Below are positions 11,140 through 22,854 of a stretch of 64,000 nt of DNA, piece after piece. The DNA comes from Dipteronia dyeriana. Taxonomy: Eukaryota; Streptophyta; Magnoliopsida; Sapindales; Sapindaceae. Numbering within the stretch: position 1 is the first letter of the stretch; each line of letters begins with the position of its first letter. The stretch is taken from contig CM065300.1 of the NCBI GenBank assembly GCA_032871835.1, positions 110,109,088 through 110,173,087 of the forward strand, given 5' to 3'. Made by a program: the position numbers and the translations under genes. The notes under the pieces were generated by a model that searched no databases, was not told where the DNA came from, and saw only the letters and a program-made list of their open reading frames with translations.

Positions 11140-12503
11140 TTGGTTGTACCCTTGATTAATTGATGTATGTGTTCGTGAATCTTTTTCTTTTTATTGTATG
11201 TATGCATGTTTTAGAAAGAGATGGCACTCTAGGTATTCGCATATATATTTACATTGGAATGTATGGAAATATATATATATATGTTTTATATGTGGTTTGT
11301 TATTGCTCAATTTTTGTGCTAGAATTTCAATGTAATTTTGTTTTGGGATTGTAACAAGAAGGGTGGTCTATTATCGCCATAATTTCCTTCTTGGTAGTTG
11401 CTAAGTTTTTTTTTATTTTGTTGTTGTAATAAAAAAAACTGCAGTATTTTGTTATGTAAATTCTTATGTAATACATTCAAGTTTCGAAGACTCGAAGGTT
11501 TGAAGAATTAGGAGAAACCGGAACAATTTTGGGACCGTGGAGTCGTAACAACGAACGTGCGTGCGAAGAGCGCGCAGCCACGTTTGTTGTTGCATGGGCT
11601 GCGCATGGCAGCCCTTGTTGTAGCCATGGGCTGCGCATGGCAGCCCTTTATGGGCTTGTGACATGCGCACGCCCATGGGTAAGGGCAAGGGGTGTGCACG
11701 CCCATGGGAGGTTGCCAAGGGAGTCCGAACAACGAAGGTCGCATGAAGACTTGTTCGCCAAGAAAGGAGTTCTTATATTCCAAGATATATGTAATTTACT
11801 TGTTTTTCTAGGATGGACCAAAATTGTAGCTATTTATATTTTTGTAAATATTGCAATGTTTGTCATTGTTTGATAACATGTCATATAGAATAGGAGTGCC
11901 ACTCATATATCTCTTTTGGTATGAACATGCATTGAATGGTTTAAGTATCTAAATTGACATCTAGATAACATGGTAAATCATTCTTTGGAATTCGATCACA
12001 CGCCTTAAACAATTGAGTGGAAGAAGGTGTTTTGGAACACCTACGACCTCTAAGTTTAGTTGAGCTTTATGTTTCGTGAATAACCTCCCAAGAGGTATTC
12101 ATTAATGGAACTTATCAAGATACTTCCTTACAAGGATAGACTAGACAATTAGCCCAAACGATATCTACTCCCAAAGGAGGGATATTCGTGAGGGATTATA
12201 TTGAAGGTCGATAACTAGGTAACACACTCAATGTGAGTTTATTAAAATCACAAAGCTAAAAATAATTTTTGTTAATAAAATCACAAAGCTAAAAATAAAA
12301 CGTTGGTTGTTATGTTAATAATTAGGTGGGACCTAGTTCAACTAGTAAATATTGTGAACTCCCAAAGAAGGCGTGACATTTATGGGTGTTGAATCACTGT
12401 TGAATTTTTACGATTGAATTATTTTATTTAATTCAAGATAAATATTCAAAAGTGCTTAATCATGATTATTTACTTATATAATTTTTGTTATTGTTCAGAA
12501 ATC
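11140..12503 (+). other. R1 untranslated leader
   Basis: About 1.36 kb between primer site and gag with no reading frame of its own. It contains one strongly GC-rich island (about 11540-11720) in AT-rich surroundings, holding the tandem hairpins described separately. The same layout occurs in R2 at 42890-44215. Antisense open frames here change amino acids freely between copies and are not counted as genes. Confidence 0.7.
11596..11646 (+). promoter_or_regulatory. Tandem hairpin pair in R1 leader
   Basis: Two identical copies, 32 bases apart (11596-11614 and 11628-11646), of GGGCTGCGCATGGCAGCCC, a 7-bp perfect stem GGGCTGC/GCAGCCC closed by GCATG. This is seen directly. A role in genomic RNA dimerisation or packaging is an inference from its place between primer site and gag. 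Confidence 0.55.
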
Positions 12504-15500
12504 ATGACCCCATCCCTAATCAACATCCTTAAAGACAATACTTTAATTGGTGATAATTATGTCACATGGAAAAGGAAAATTGGGCTACTATTGCAATCCG
12601 AAAAGCATAAGTTCGTTTTGTGCACTCCTAAACCACCTACTCCTACTAATGAATCTACTCAGGAGTAAAGAGATGAGTATCAGCAGTGGGAGTCTTCTGA
12701 TGAGATGGATAAATGTTACATTATGGCCACCATCTCCGACGTGTTGCAACAAAAACATGAAGGAATGGAGACTGCTGCTGATATAATGATGTCTCTAGAA
12801 GAGATGTTTGCTATGAGGTCTAGGACGACTAAGAGAGAGGCAGTGACTGCTTTTATAAATCTTAGGATGAAACCCGGACAGGCTGTGAAAGATCACATGA
12901 TGAAAGTCATATCACATCTTAACATTACTGAACTGAATGGTGCTGAGATAGATGGTGAGACCAAAATTGACATGATTGTCAACTCACTGTCGGATTCCTT
13001 TGATCAATTCAAGTTGGACTACACCTTGAATAATAAGGAATACACCTTGCAAGGCCTGATGCAAGATGTTCAAAGCACGGAAATGATCCTTGTGAAAGGC
13101 AAGGGTGAAGATATTCATACCATAGATAAAGTTGCTACTGTTAAGACCCGTAAGAAGGTCAAGAAACAACAGAAGAAAAAACAACTAGGACCTACAATGA
13201 AGGAGACAAAGAAAGTAACCAAGATCAAAGGAAAGTGTTTCCTTTGTGGTGAAAATGGACATTGGAAAAGAAATTGCCCAAAGTCTCAAGGAAAGGAAGA
13301 AGGTAATATTAATTATCTTGAAACATGTTTTTTGGCGGATTCTATGGATTCTTGGATCATAGACTCCGGAGCCACTAATCATGTTTGTTTTTCCTTACAG
13401 GGGTTCAAGGATAGGAGAAGGTTTAATAATAATGCATTCAACTTGCATTTAGGCAATGGAGCGTTAGTGTCTACTAGTTCAGTGGGAGTTATTAGAATTA
13501 GTTTAGATTCTTATAGGCATTTAGATTTAATAGACGTATACTATGTACCTCAATTCAAGAGGAATTTAATTTTGGTTTCTTGTTTAAATAAATTTGGTTA
13601 TTCGGTTACTTTTAATAAAACCTTTATTATTAGTAAGAATGATAAAATTATTTGCAAAGGTACATTGGAAAATTGTTTATTCTATTTGCATAGAAATATC
13701 TCTCACTTGTTAGACACGGAATCAACGGATCCCAATCATAAAAGAGTAAAATTATCAAAAGATGAAACCTACCTATGGCATTTGCGCCTAGGTCATATTA
13801 ACCTTAATAGGATTAAAAGATTGGTATGTGATGGACCTCTAAGTGACTTAAAGGTTGATGATCTACCAACTTGTGAAACTTGTTTGGAAGGTAAAATGAC
13901 CAAAAGGTCGTTTACGATAAAAGGTGCAAGATCCATTGAATGTTTAGGATAGATACACACTGATGTGTGTGGACCTATGAGCATTCAAGCTAGAGGTGGA
14001 TATGAGTACTTCATCACTTTCACGGATGATCACTCAAGATTTGGCTATGTGTATCTCATGAGACATAAGTCGGATACTTTTGATATGTTCAAAGCATTTA
14101 AAGCTGAAGTAGAAAATCAGCTTGAGAAACGTATAAAAATCTTGAGGTCCGATCGTGGTGGAGAATATCTATCTGGTGAGTTTCTGTAATATCTAATTGA
14201 TAATGGAATTATTTCTCAGTTTTCTGCACTAGGCACACCTTAAAAAATTGGGTGGCAGAAAGGAGAAATAGAACTCTTTTAGATATGGTTAGGTCTATGT
14301 TGAGTTATTCAACGCTCCCTAGTTCTTTTTAGGGATATGCTTTACAAACTGCCATGTATATTCTAAACGATGTACCATCTAAGTCGGTTCCTAAAACACC
14401 GCATGAGTTGTGGACTGGGCGAAAGCCTAGTTTACAACACTTAAGGATATTTGGATGTCCTGCTCACGTGTTAAAAGAAAAGGCAGATAAGATGGAATCC
14501 CGTTCAGAAACATGCATATTTGTAGGGTATCCAAAAGGAACAAAAGGATATTATTTTTATAGTCCTTCAGATATTAAAGTATTTGTCTCGACAAATTCCA
14601 AATTTCTAGAAGAGGACAATATGAATAATTTTGTGCCTAAAAGTAGAATTGTCCTAAATGAGCTTTTAGGTGATACAATTCCACAAGAGGTTTCGCAACC
14701 AAGCCCAATTGTAAATTTCGAACCAACACAAGATCAACAATCTACCATACCTGGTCGTAGTGGGAGGGTTATTATACAACCTGAAAGATACATCGGTCTA
14801 GGAGAATCTGTAGAAATCTTCCGGATGATGATGATCCCTATACGTACAAGGAAGCAACGGAAGATGTTGATTGTTGCCATTGGCAAAAGGCAATGCAATC
14901 CGAAATTGAATCTATGTTCAAAAACAAAGTCTGGTCTCTGGTAGACTTGCCTAAAGAGATAAAACTCATCCGGTGCAAGTGGGTATACAAGAGGAAAAGA
15001 GGAATGGATGGAAAGGTGGAAACCTATACAGATAGATTGGTAGCTAAAAGTTATACACAGAAGAAAGGTATCGATTATGAAGAAACCTTCTCTCTTGTGG
15101 CCATGCTTAAATCCAATAGGATACTCTTATCCATTACGGTATCTCTAGACCTAGAGATTTGGCAAATGGACGTCAATACAGCTTTTCGTAATGGAAGTCT
15201 TGACGAAAGCATCTATATGATGCAACCAGAAGGATTCATTGAAAATGGCCAAGAGGAAAGGGTATGCAAGTTGCAAAGATCCATATATGGATTGAAGCAA
15301 GCATCAAGATCTTGGAACATAACTTTCGATCAAGCCATTAAAGGTTTTGGATTTATTCAAAACCTTGATGAACCTTGTGTATCCAAAAGGATTAAAAGCG
15401 ATAAATTGGTTTTCCTAGTTCTTTACGTTGATGATATACTACTCATCGTAAACGATATAGGTGTATTGACATCAATAAAAGAATGGTTAGCAAAACAATT

Positions 15501-16390
15501 TGATATGAAGGACTTAGGAGAAGCAAGTTATATTCTTGGTATCCAAGTCATAAGGAATAGAAAGAATAGAACGATTGCATTATCCCAAGCTTCATACATA
15601 GATTAAATCTTGTCTAGGTTCTCCATGCAAGATTCCAAGAAAGGTATGTTACCTTTCTGGCATGGAATCAAACTTTCTAAGGAACAAGTTCCTAAGAATG
15701 AGCATGAAGATCAATTCATGAGTAGGGTTCCATATGCATCGGCAGTTGGAAGTCTTATATATGCAATGCTCTGCACTATACCAGATATTTGTTTTGTTAT
15801 AGGCATAGTTAGCAGGTTTCAATCGAAACCTGGTCCTGATCACTGGACGGCAGTCAAGCATATTTTCAAGTATCTTAGAAGAATGAGAGATTATATGCTT
15901 GTATACTCTGGAGGGGATTTATTTCTCGTTGGGTATACAGATTCTGATTTTCAGTCAGATTTTGACTCCATGAGATCGACATCAGGATCTGTGTTTACCA
16001 TTGGAGGAAGGGCAGTAATATGGAGGAGTATCAAGCAATCTTGTATTGTTGATTCCACCATAGAAGCCGAGTATGTTGCCGCATGCGAGGCTGCTAAAGA
16101 AGCTGTCTGGCTCCGACAATTCTTGATTGACTTGGAAGTGGTTCCTGAAGGGAATAAGCAGATTACTATCTATTGTGACAATAGTAGAGCAGTGGATAAT
16201 TTGAGAGAACCAAGAAGTCATAAGAGAGGGAAACACATTGAAAGAAAGTATCACCTTTTAAGGGAAATTGTGCATAGGGGTGACGTGACGATTACCAAGA
16301 TCGTGTCAACAGAAAATCTAGCGACCCTTTACAAAGGCTCTTCCTCAAAATAGTTTGATGGGCATCTAGAGAACATGGGGATGAGAGATA
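12504..16390 (+). pseudogene. R1 copia gag-pol polyprotein, broken
   Basis: One long gag-pol frame in origin. Gag from 12504 ends in a CCHC knuckle (CFLCGENGHWKRNCP, near 13236). The protease has an intact DSG in WIIDSGATNHVC. Integrase has its HHCC finger near 13780-13890 and DDE residues in HTDVCG, RSDRGG and VAERRN. RT has YVDD near 15426, and RNase H motifs TDSD, EAEY and YCDN follow. Relative to R2 it has stops at 12666 (Gln), 13950 (Leu), 14187 (Gln), about 14331 (Trp) and 15604. There are one-base losses near 14245 and 14820 and a change near 16322. It cannot make the polyprotein, but the catalytic residues that can be seen are mostly kept. Confidence 0.9.
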
Positions 16391-16421
16391 TGACACATTT
16401 GCTATAGAGCAAGTGGGAGAT

Positions 16422-18676
16422 TGTTAGGATTATGCTCGATAGCAAGAGTGTAATATTGTGATTAACAATCTTTTCATATGAATAAAGAGATTTCTAGTTT
16501 AACAAATCTTATAGCATTTATAGTTTAATTATTATAATTGTCAGAAGTAAATAATCATAAGGTCAAAAGGCTATGAGAAAAGAAGAATTGTTCATTCATC
16601 TAGATATGTATGAGGTAGACACAATTCTTTAGTTAGTCTTGAATAATATTCACAACTTAAGATTGAAGGTTTGGCGCATTTATCTTGTCAAAGTTGTAGA
16701 TTCTTTTGCTAGCATTTGAGTGGGATCAGATGTGTTATGATGATTTGAAAATCATCAAAGTGTGGTGTCTTTAGGCAAACAAATCTAGTGCACTGGGTGC
16801 ATTGAATAGGATCAAAATGAAATACTTTATCCAGAACCGTCAATGGATAAAAGTTTTCATTTGAAGACAATCGGAGAGTCTATCTCAATCCTGAGATAAA
16901 TGATGGACTTATGGTTGCAAGTGTTATCATTTGAGCTATCAATGAGTACGATTATATAGCATAGTCTATCCTCGATAGTTTGGTGGTATTCATTTTTTAA
17001 TCGATAGAGGACTTCATTTATAGATATGGACATCGTGGCTCCATTTATTGAATAAGAGTAGAATACCATCATATGGATGTTTTGAGGTATTGGATATTAA
17101 ATCTTAACGTTAAGTTTTCAATAGTGTTTATTGAAACATGGCTTCTGGACAAGTCAAAATATCCAAGTTCTAAATGTGGTCATATGAGTAAATGTGGTAA
17201 CTTGGAGAGCTATTGACGGTCTATGAGTCTTGGCGATTACTGGTATTCTTCACGAGGATACACTTTCTCCAATAAGGTTGTCTAGGGTACGAATGAGTAA
17301 CATCAATTTATTCTATCTTTATTTAAGAGTTCAATTTTAGTTCTTTAGTGGAATGAACTAAAATTAAATAGATTGGACCTAAGTGAATCATTTGTTGATT
17401 GTGGTTGGGTTGTGTCTATTGGAGCTTAAATTTAGATAGCCCGCCAAGATCCCCAATCCACACGAACTTGCATGTATCACTTGATATATTCTACCGGACC
17501 AATTTAGGGGTAAAGGCTATTAATAATAGCTTTAATATATTAGTTTTATTTTAATATTTAATTAAATGGGAATTAATTAATTATTTAATTAAAAGTCAAA
17601 ATCTTTTCCTAGTATGAGATGGCCTCCTATAATTATACTATTGTTGGTAGTATAGTTAATGTTAACAACTATATTTGATAAGTAGATAAATAAAATGAGT
17701 TATTTATCTAATCAAATTAGGAAGTCTTTAATATGGTTACAAATACACTATTGAGTTGGATTAGGAGTCTTAGTGTAGGAAAGAATTCTTTTTGGAAAAG
17801 GATTCTTAGTCACCAAGTAAAACTACTTAATAGTAGAATTCTTATTTGAAAAGGATTCATAACCACGAGGTTAATCTATCTAAAGATAGGATTCTTGTCA
17901 ATCAAGTAATCCTTCTTAGGAAAAGATAAACTCTCATGATCTACATCAAAGAGGGGAAATTCGGTCATCACATGTTCAATATGGCATAGGATAGATTTCA
18001 TTTTAGATAAGGATTCTAACTACCAAATAAATCCACACAAGGAAAGGATTCTTGCCAACCAAGTGAATCCTTCTTAGAAAATGATTTATGATCCTATATA
18101 TATGAGTATGATGAATTCGGCCAGCCCTAAGGCATTAGAGAGGAATTATGGCCATGCTTATTTTTCTGAGAGAAAGTTTCGGCCATCATAGGATAGTGTG
18201 TGAATTCGGCCAAGTAGAGAAAAAAGGGGAACGTTTTTGTATTCGATAGTATACTAATATCCTTTACATCAAAAGAGTTTTTGTGTACAACATCGAATCA
18301 AGGTTCACGCGAGTTACAATCAAATTGATTGATAATTCACAAGTGACCGAACGTTCTTGGATTTTTCTCTTGGAGGATATTTGTAACTAACAAAGAAAAG
18401 ATATTTGCTTTGTCTCCATCCTCAGGAATACAATTTAAAGAAAGGGAGCCCACACTCCTAGGTGATTCACGTTCGTGATTGGATTGGAAGATCTTGCGGA
18501 ATCAATTCGGCACTTGTTTAATCGTCACGCGAAAAAGGTACGATACTTTTATATACATCAATTAATCTAGGGTTAAGGTTCTCGTTGTATAAAAGGGAAA
18601 TTTTTTATTTATACGCAAACCCTAATTTTGTTTTTATCACGCTTCCGTTGCGTTTCTAAACCGTTTTTTTCCTACA
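16422..18676 (+). mobile_element. R1 3' LTR
   Basis: Complete 2255-base LTR from TGTTAGGATT to CCTACA, preceded by the polypurine tract GTGGGAGAT (16413-16421). Compared with R2 LTRs it lacks a block of about 145 bases at about 17510 and keeps a stretch (about 17075-17480) missing from the R2 5' LTR. Around 17780-18080 it carries imperfect repeats built on GGATTCTT and CCAAGTAA. A TATA-like CTATATATATGAG lies near 18094. Confidence 0.9.
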
Positions 18677-18947
18677 AATATAAATTGCTATAAAATATTT
18701 GTATGAAAAGTTTAAAATTTCAATATATATTATAGCATATCTAGAATGCTATGAATTTAAATTTGAATATATTGTTTTATGTTATCTTGTAACATTCATA
18801 AGATAAAATGTTATTATAAGATAAAATGTTACAACATGGTACCTTTTATAGCATTTTGTAATAGAATGCTATTATATGTATATATTTCATAGCATTTTCA
18901 AAAGAATGCTATAACTTGATGCTATAAAATGCCATATTCTTGTAGTG

Positions 18948-20042
18948 TGAGTCAACTATCGTGCTCAAAGATGTTGAGGAACTATTCTTTAGCAAAGTGT
19001 GAGAAGTCATTAGAGCCACAAAGTTTCTAACTAACTCTTCTTCACTTGAAGACCCGCTACTAGAGCTCTCCTTATCGCTAGAGTTTTCATCACTCGATGT
19101 AGTAGCCATCACGATACAGTTCTTGTCCTTACTAGACTTATCATTTGGACACTCCGAAGTATAATGGCCAAACTTTTTGCATTTAAAGCATTTCACCTTT
19201 TGGTCATTCTTGGCTTGACTACTCTTCTCATTCCTAGGAGATGATGACTTCTTGAGTTCCCTTTCTTTGGATAACTTGCCAGTTGGCTTAAGACCTCTCC
19301 TCATAAACTTCTTGAACTTTGTAACCAACGATGCCATCTCCTCATCATTATCACTTCCACTTTCATCTTTGATGACTTTGAGAGCTAGTCTCTTGCTCTT
19401 AGCTTTTGGTTTCAAGCTTGTTTTCTATGTTTGAAGAGACCCTAGCAATTCGTCAACACTTATGCTATTAACATCCTTGTTTTCTTCGATAGCCATAACC
19501 TTAGCCTTGAACCGTTTGGGCAAAGACCTTAAAATCTTCCAATTTAGCCTCTCCCTGGATTTAGGAACATCAAGTGCTTGACATTGATTGGCTACGTTTA
19601 AGAGCTTGAATTGAAAGTCATCAAACTTGTCCTCTTCACCCATTTACAACATTTCAAACTAAGATGTAAGCATTTAGAGCCGAGACTTCCTCACCGCCTT
19701 GGTTTTCTCATTAGTGACTTGAAGAACATCCCAAGCCTCCTTAGCGGTCTCTAAATTTTGGATATAGGAAAATTTCCTACTAACCACTCCACCAAAAATG
19801 GCATTCACCACTCTATGATGCCATATAGCTAGCTCAAATTCATTAGCACTCCATTTGCCTCTTGGTTTGGGAACTATAGAACCATCTTCAAGCATTTTGT
19901 TTAGAGGATGGTAACCTTCCTCAACCGACATCCATGCTCGTTCATCTATAGATCGGATGTAAGACTTCATCCTTAATTTCCAACACCCATAATTATATCC
20001 TTTGAGAAGTGGTGGTCTAGAGTTTGAAGCTCCTTCGGACAT
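18948..20042 (-). pseudogene. SIRE-type gag (family G, copy 1), 5' part
   Basis: N-terminal and central Gag from the ATG at 20040-20042. It begins MSEGASNSRPPLLKGYN, a typical SIRE/Maximus Gag start, and continues through the retrotransposon Gag core (AKEAWDVLQ, SLPKRFKAKV). It ends with a basic region and a CCHC zinc knuckle CFKCKKFGHYTSECP near 19170-19200. Two stops or shifts near 19650 and 19420 break it. It ends at the CACTA insertion; the remainder is 8534-9475. It follows the LTR and primer site at 20131-22854. Confidence 0.85.
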
Positions 20043-20130
20043 GGCTTCTTCTTAAAGAACTATTACTCTGAAAACCTAGCAATCAACTGAGTGTGTAGCC
20101 TATATCTCGTTAAGTTCCATCTAACGACCT

Positions 20131-20142
20131 GTTCTGATACCA
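20131..20142 (-). promoter_or_regulatory. Primer-binding site of G copy 1
   Basis: The reverse complement reads TGGTATCAGAAC, the initiator-Met-type copia primer site, next to the end of the LTR at 20145. Confidence 0.75.
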
Positions 20143-20144
20143 AA

Positions 20145-22854
20145 GAATTTGTACAAACAAGATTAAATTGCCTCATGCTAACCTAGAAGGAAGGGGTTGA
20201 GTAGGTTCTTACACTTTTTTTTTTCAATCCCTTGAAACAAACTTATGCTTGTCCCTCTAGCTAGCTTGAATAATAATACTTAAGATAATAACGTATATGT
20301 AACACAAACAATATGTAATATCAACCAAGCATTGTTAAGCAAGCTTACACATTGCTAGAGAAGGATAAAAAATGAAACAAAGGATAAATGATACTTGTAT
20401 TCAAAATATTGTTCAAGATATACAAGTATAAAATCTAATGTACTTATACACAAGTGTATTCAAATACACATTCAAAGGTATTTACAACTTTGATCAATTG
20501 AAGTGCCTGTACATCAGATATTACAACAATCTTGTTTACAAAAAATTACAGAAATGAAGCTTGTGATACAAGATACAAACATACACATACAAGTATATAA
20601 GAGAGAAAGATAGAGAGATTTGACACACAATGTTGACGTGGTAAATCCTTCTTAGAGGAAACATCCATAGGTTGAATACAACCATCGAGTACTTCGATTA
20701 TTGGAAAGTTGACAAGGTATTCCTAAAAAGTGATCAATAAATGATGCACTCTATATTGGACATGACGTCTACCCAATCCCTATTGGTAGATTGGAAATTC
20801 CTTAAAGGTGATCAACATGTGACTCACTCTCTATTAGAGTCCACTCTAACAACCACTATTAAGAAGTTGGAAATTTCCCAAGAGTGATCAACAAATTAAA
20901 CACTTTATCTATAGGCTCCATGCATCTTAATATCCCAGGTCTGCCAATAAAAAGTCTACTTTCTATCCAAGGCACCCCTGTAAAGTCTCTCCTTGGTTGA
21001 TTATCTAAATCTCACGTACTAACCAAGACTCCTTGATTAGCTATCCAAACCACATGTCTTAACAAAAAATTCATGCATTTTACAAGGACTTCCTAAATGT
21101 GATCAATGAACACAAAAATGCAAACCAGCACACAACATAGAATATGACGATTCACACATTCTGTAGGAACTAGACATATGCATGAACATTCACAAAGCAA
21201 AATGTAGTCTAGTTACTATGCATGAATGATAATCATAAAACATGTGAAAACACTACAAACACATTAAATATCTAGAATCATTCATGAAACTAAAACTTGA
21301 ATCAAAGCATGAATACTTAGAACACATTCAAAGTTTTAGTAACATACACAGAAACATGCTAGAATCATACGTTAATGTCAATCAAATTTCTAGCAAAAAC
21401 CTAGAGCATATTTTATTCACAATATTCAATTAAAGTCAAAATAACTCTAAGAAATCAATCAAATATGTTATTCCAAAATATCTTCAATCAAATGAACCTA
21501 ACACATGTATAGACTATTTTTATCAAAATCAATCAATCAAAGATCACAAAATAGTAAAGCTAGCACAATACAATCCCAAATATGTGAAAACATAGACAAA
21601 ATCAAAACCTAACTCAACATGTAAAATTTCAATCAAACTCAATCTAGCTTCAGAAGAGTCTATATCTCTAATTAAACTTTATACAATATACATACATGTA
21701 TTGAAGAAGAAAACCCAATGTGATTGAACACATTTAAGAACAAAACTCGAGATGAAATTCAACACCTTAAGAAATAATGTGCAGTCCCGTTTTTTTTATA
21801 GAGTGGCTAAAAACGTGATCAAAACTTCTCAAACCTTCTTGGAGATGATAAAGGATTGAAGGAAGAGCAATCTCCGATTCAAATCAATTGAATTGGAGTT
21901 AAAATGAAAAAGATATAGTGTTTTAATGGTGTGAAAATTTGAAAGAAGATTTCTGCACAATAATTTCAAATTGTCTTCTTAGAATGAAATGAGAGAGGGA
22001 TTGAGTACTTAAATGAGAGGGAAGGGGAAAGAGTGAAATGACCAAATTGCCCCCAAGCTACTTCCAACCTTGAGATGGCATATAGGCATCCCAGGAAAGG
22101 TTCCCCCCCCCCCCCGAGATGGCCACACGCCATCTTACGATGGAGGCTTGGTGGCCATTTGGCCATCTACTTCTTCCCTTGTGCTCCTCAGTGTTCTTCG
22201 ACCGTTCTCCGGCCACCAAACTTTGAATTTGAATCTGTTTATAGATTACAAATTGAGACTCTCTCACGCACACAGAAGACTATAAAACTTAGACCAGAAA
22301 TTATGAATTCAACTTGATACACAAAGACGAAGACAAAACATGTAAATCGACTGGAAAGTTTCGTAAATCTTGACTTGGAACTCAAAATCAAATGTATGAG
22401 TTACCAAAATGACTGGAACTCAATATGGAACAATATAATACCAAATTCAAGTCCAAGGTCCAAGTTATAAAATATACAAATACATAACACACAAGAATGC
22501 TATTCCTAGACAAAGTCTTAGAACATGCAATTTACAAAACTTGTCAATTTAGCACTAATGCATTAGCATTCAATATCAGGTGTGTGAATGTGTTATACAA
22601 AATGAGCACAATGATGTAGGGACACATATGGATGCAATTAGTGTGTGGGCCTTAGCCTTGTAAGAGAAATGAGGTCATAAATATACCTCTGTCGAACAAT
22701 GAAGCGTATTTCTCTTTGAAGACTTGAACTTGCTTGAATAGTTGTCATATCTTCTTTGAAGCTTGAATCAATAATAACATGACACAACTAAATCAATACA
22801 AGTGAAACATTAGTTTGATATGGAATTAATGCTAACATAACCAAAAACCTAATA
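20145..22854 (-). mobile_element. LTR-D, 5' LTR of G copy 1
   Basis: A minus-strand LTR of about 2.7 kb. The start is TATTAGGTTTTTGG (first TG mutated to TA) and the end lies next to the primer site. It holds the paired palindromic module at 22072-22137. Its start lies inside gag-B sequence at exactly the place where the LTR-D at 56547 lies inside another gag-B copy. Confidence 0.82.
22072..22137 (-). promoter_or_regulatory. Paired palindrome upstream of LTR TATA region (LTR-D)
   Basis: Two arms of the GAGATGGC...GCCATCTC type separated by a run of 12 C (22103-22114). The element's transcription would run right to left, with a T/A-rich TATA-like stretch about 55 bases further on (about 22007-22020). 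Confidence 0.55.

Larger units (their letters stand above)
10677..18676 (+). mobile_element. Ty1/copia retrotransposon R1 (5' LTR truncated)
   Basis: Copia element with the order partial 5' LTR, initiator-Met-type primer site, long leader, gag-PR-IN-RT-RNase H, polypurine tract and full 3' LTR. It is closely similar to R2 (40829-49620) throughout. The right flank is AATAT; the left target duplication is lost because the 5' LTR begins mid-sequence at 10677. It is nested in the CACTA element. The clade within copia was not assigned. Confidence 0.9.
9476..18947. mobile_element. Non-autonomous CACTA (En/Spm-type) transposon with nested copia R1
   Basis: The ends are CACTAAACAAATAT (left) and, as reverse complement, CACTACAAGAATAT (right), matching at 11 of 14 positions. 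They are flanked by the 3-bp duplication TGA (9473-9475 and 18948-18950), as CACTA transposases make. Subterminal regions (9490-9800 and 18690-18940) hold many copies of a short AGCATT/AATGCT motif in both orientations, the usual arrangement of transposase-binding repeats. Without the nested R1 and LINE pieces only about 1.3 kb remains and no transposase is visible, so it is non-autonomous. It interrupts a G-type gag. Confidence 0.82.

Noticed and set aside
11464..11783. Antisense open frames (about 80-110 codons) in the R1 leader with counterparts at 43195-43527 in R2
   Set aside because: Most differences between the two copies change the amino acid and the lengths differ, so the frame is a by-product of the GC-rich hairpin island rather than a kept gene.
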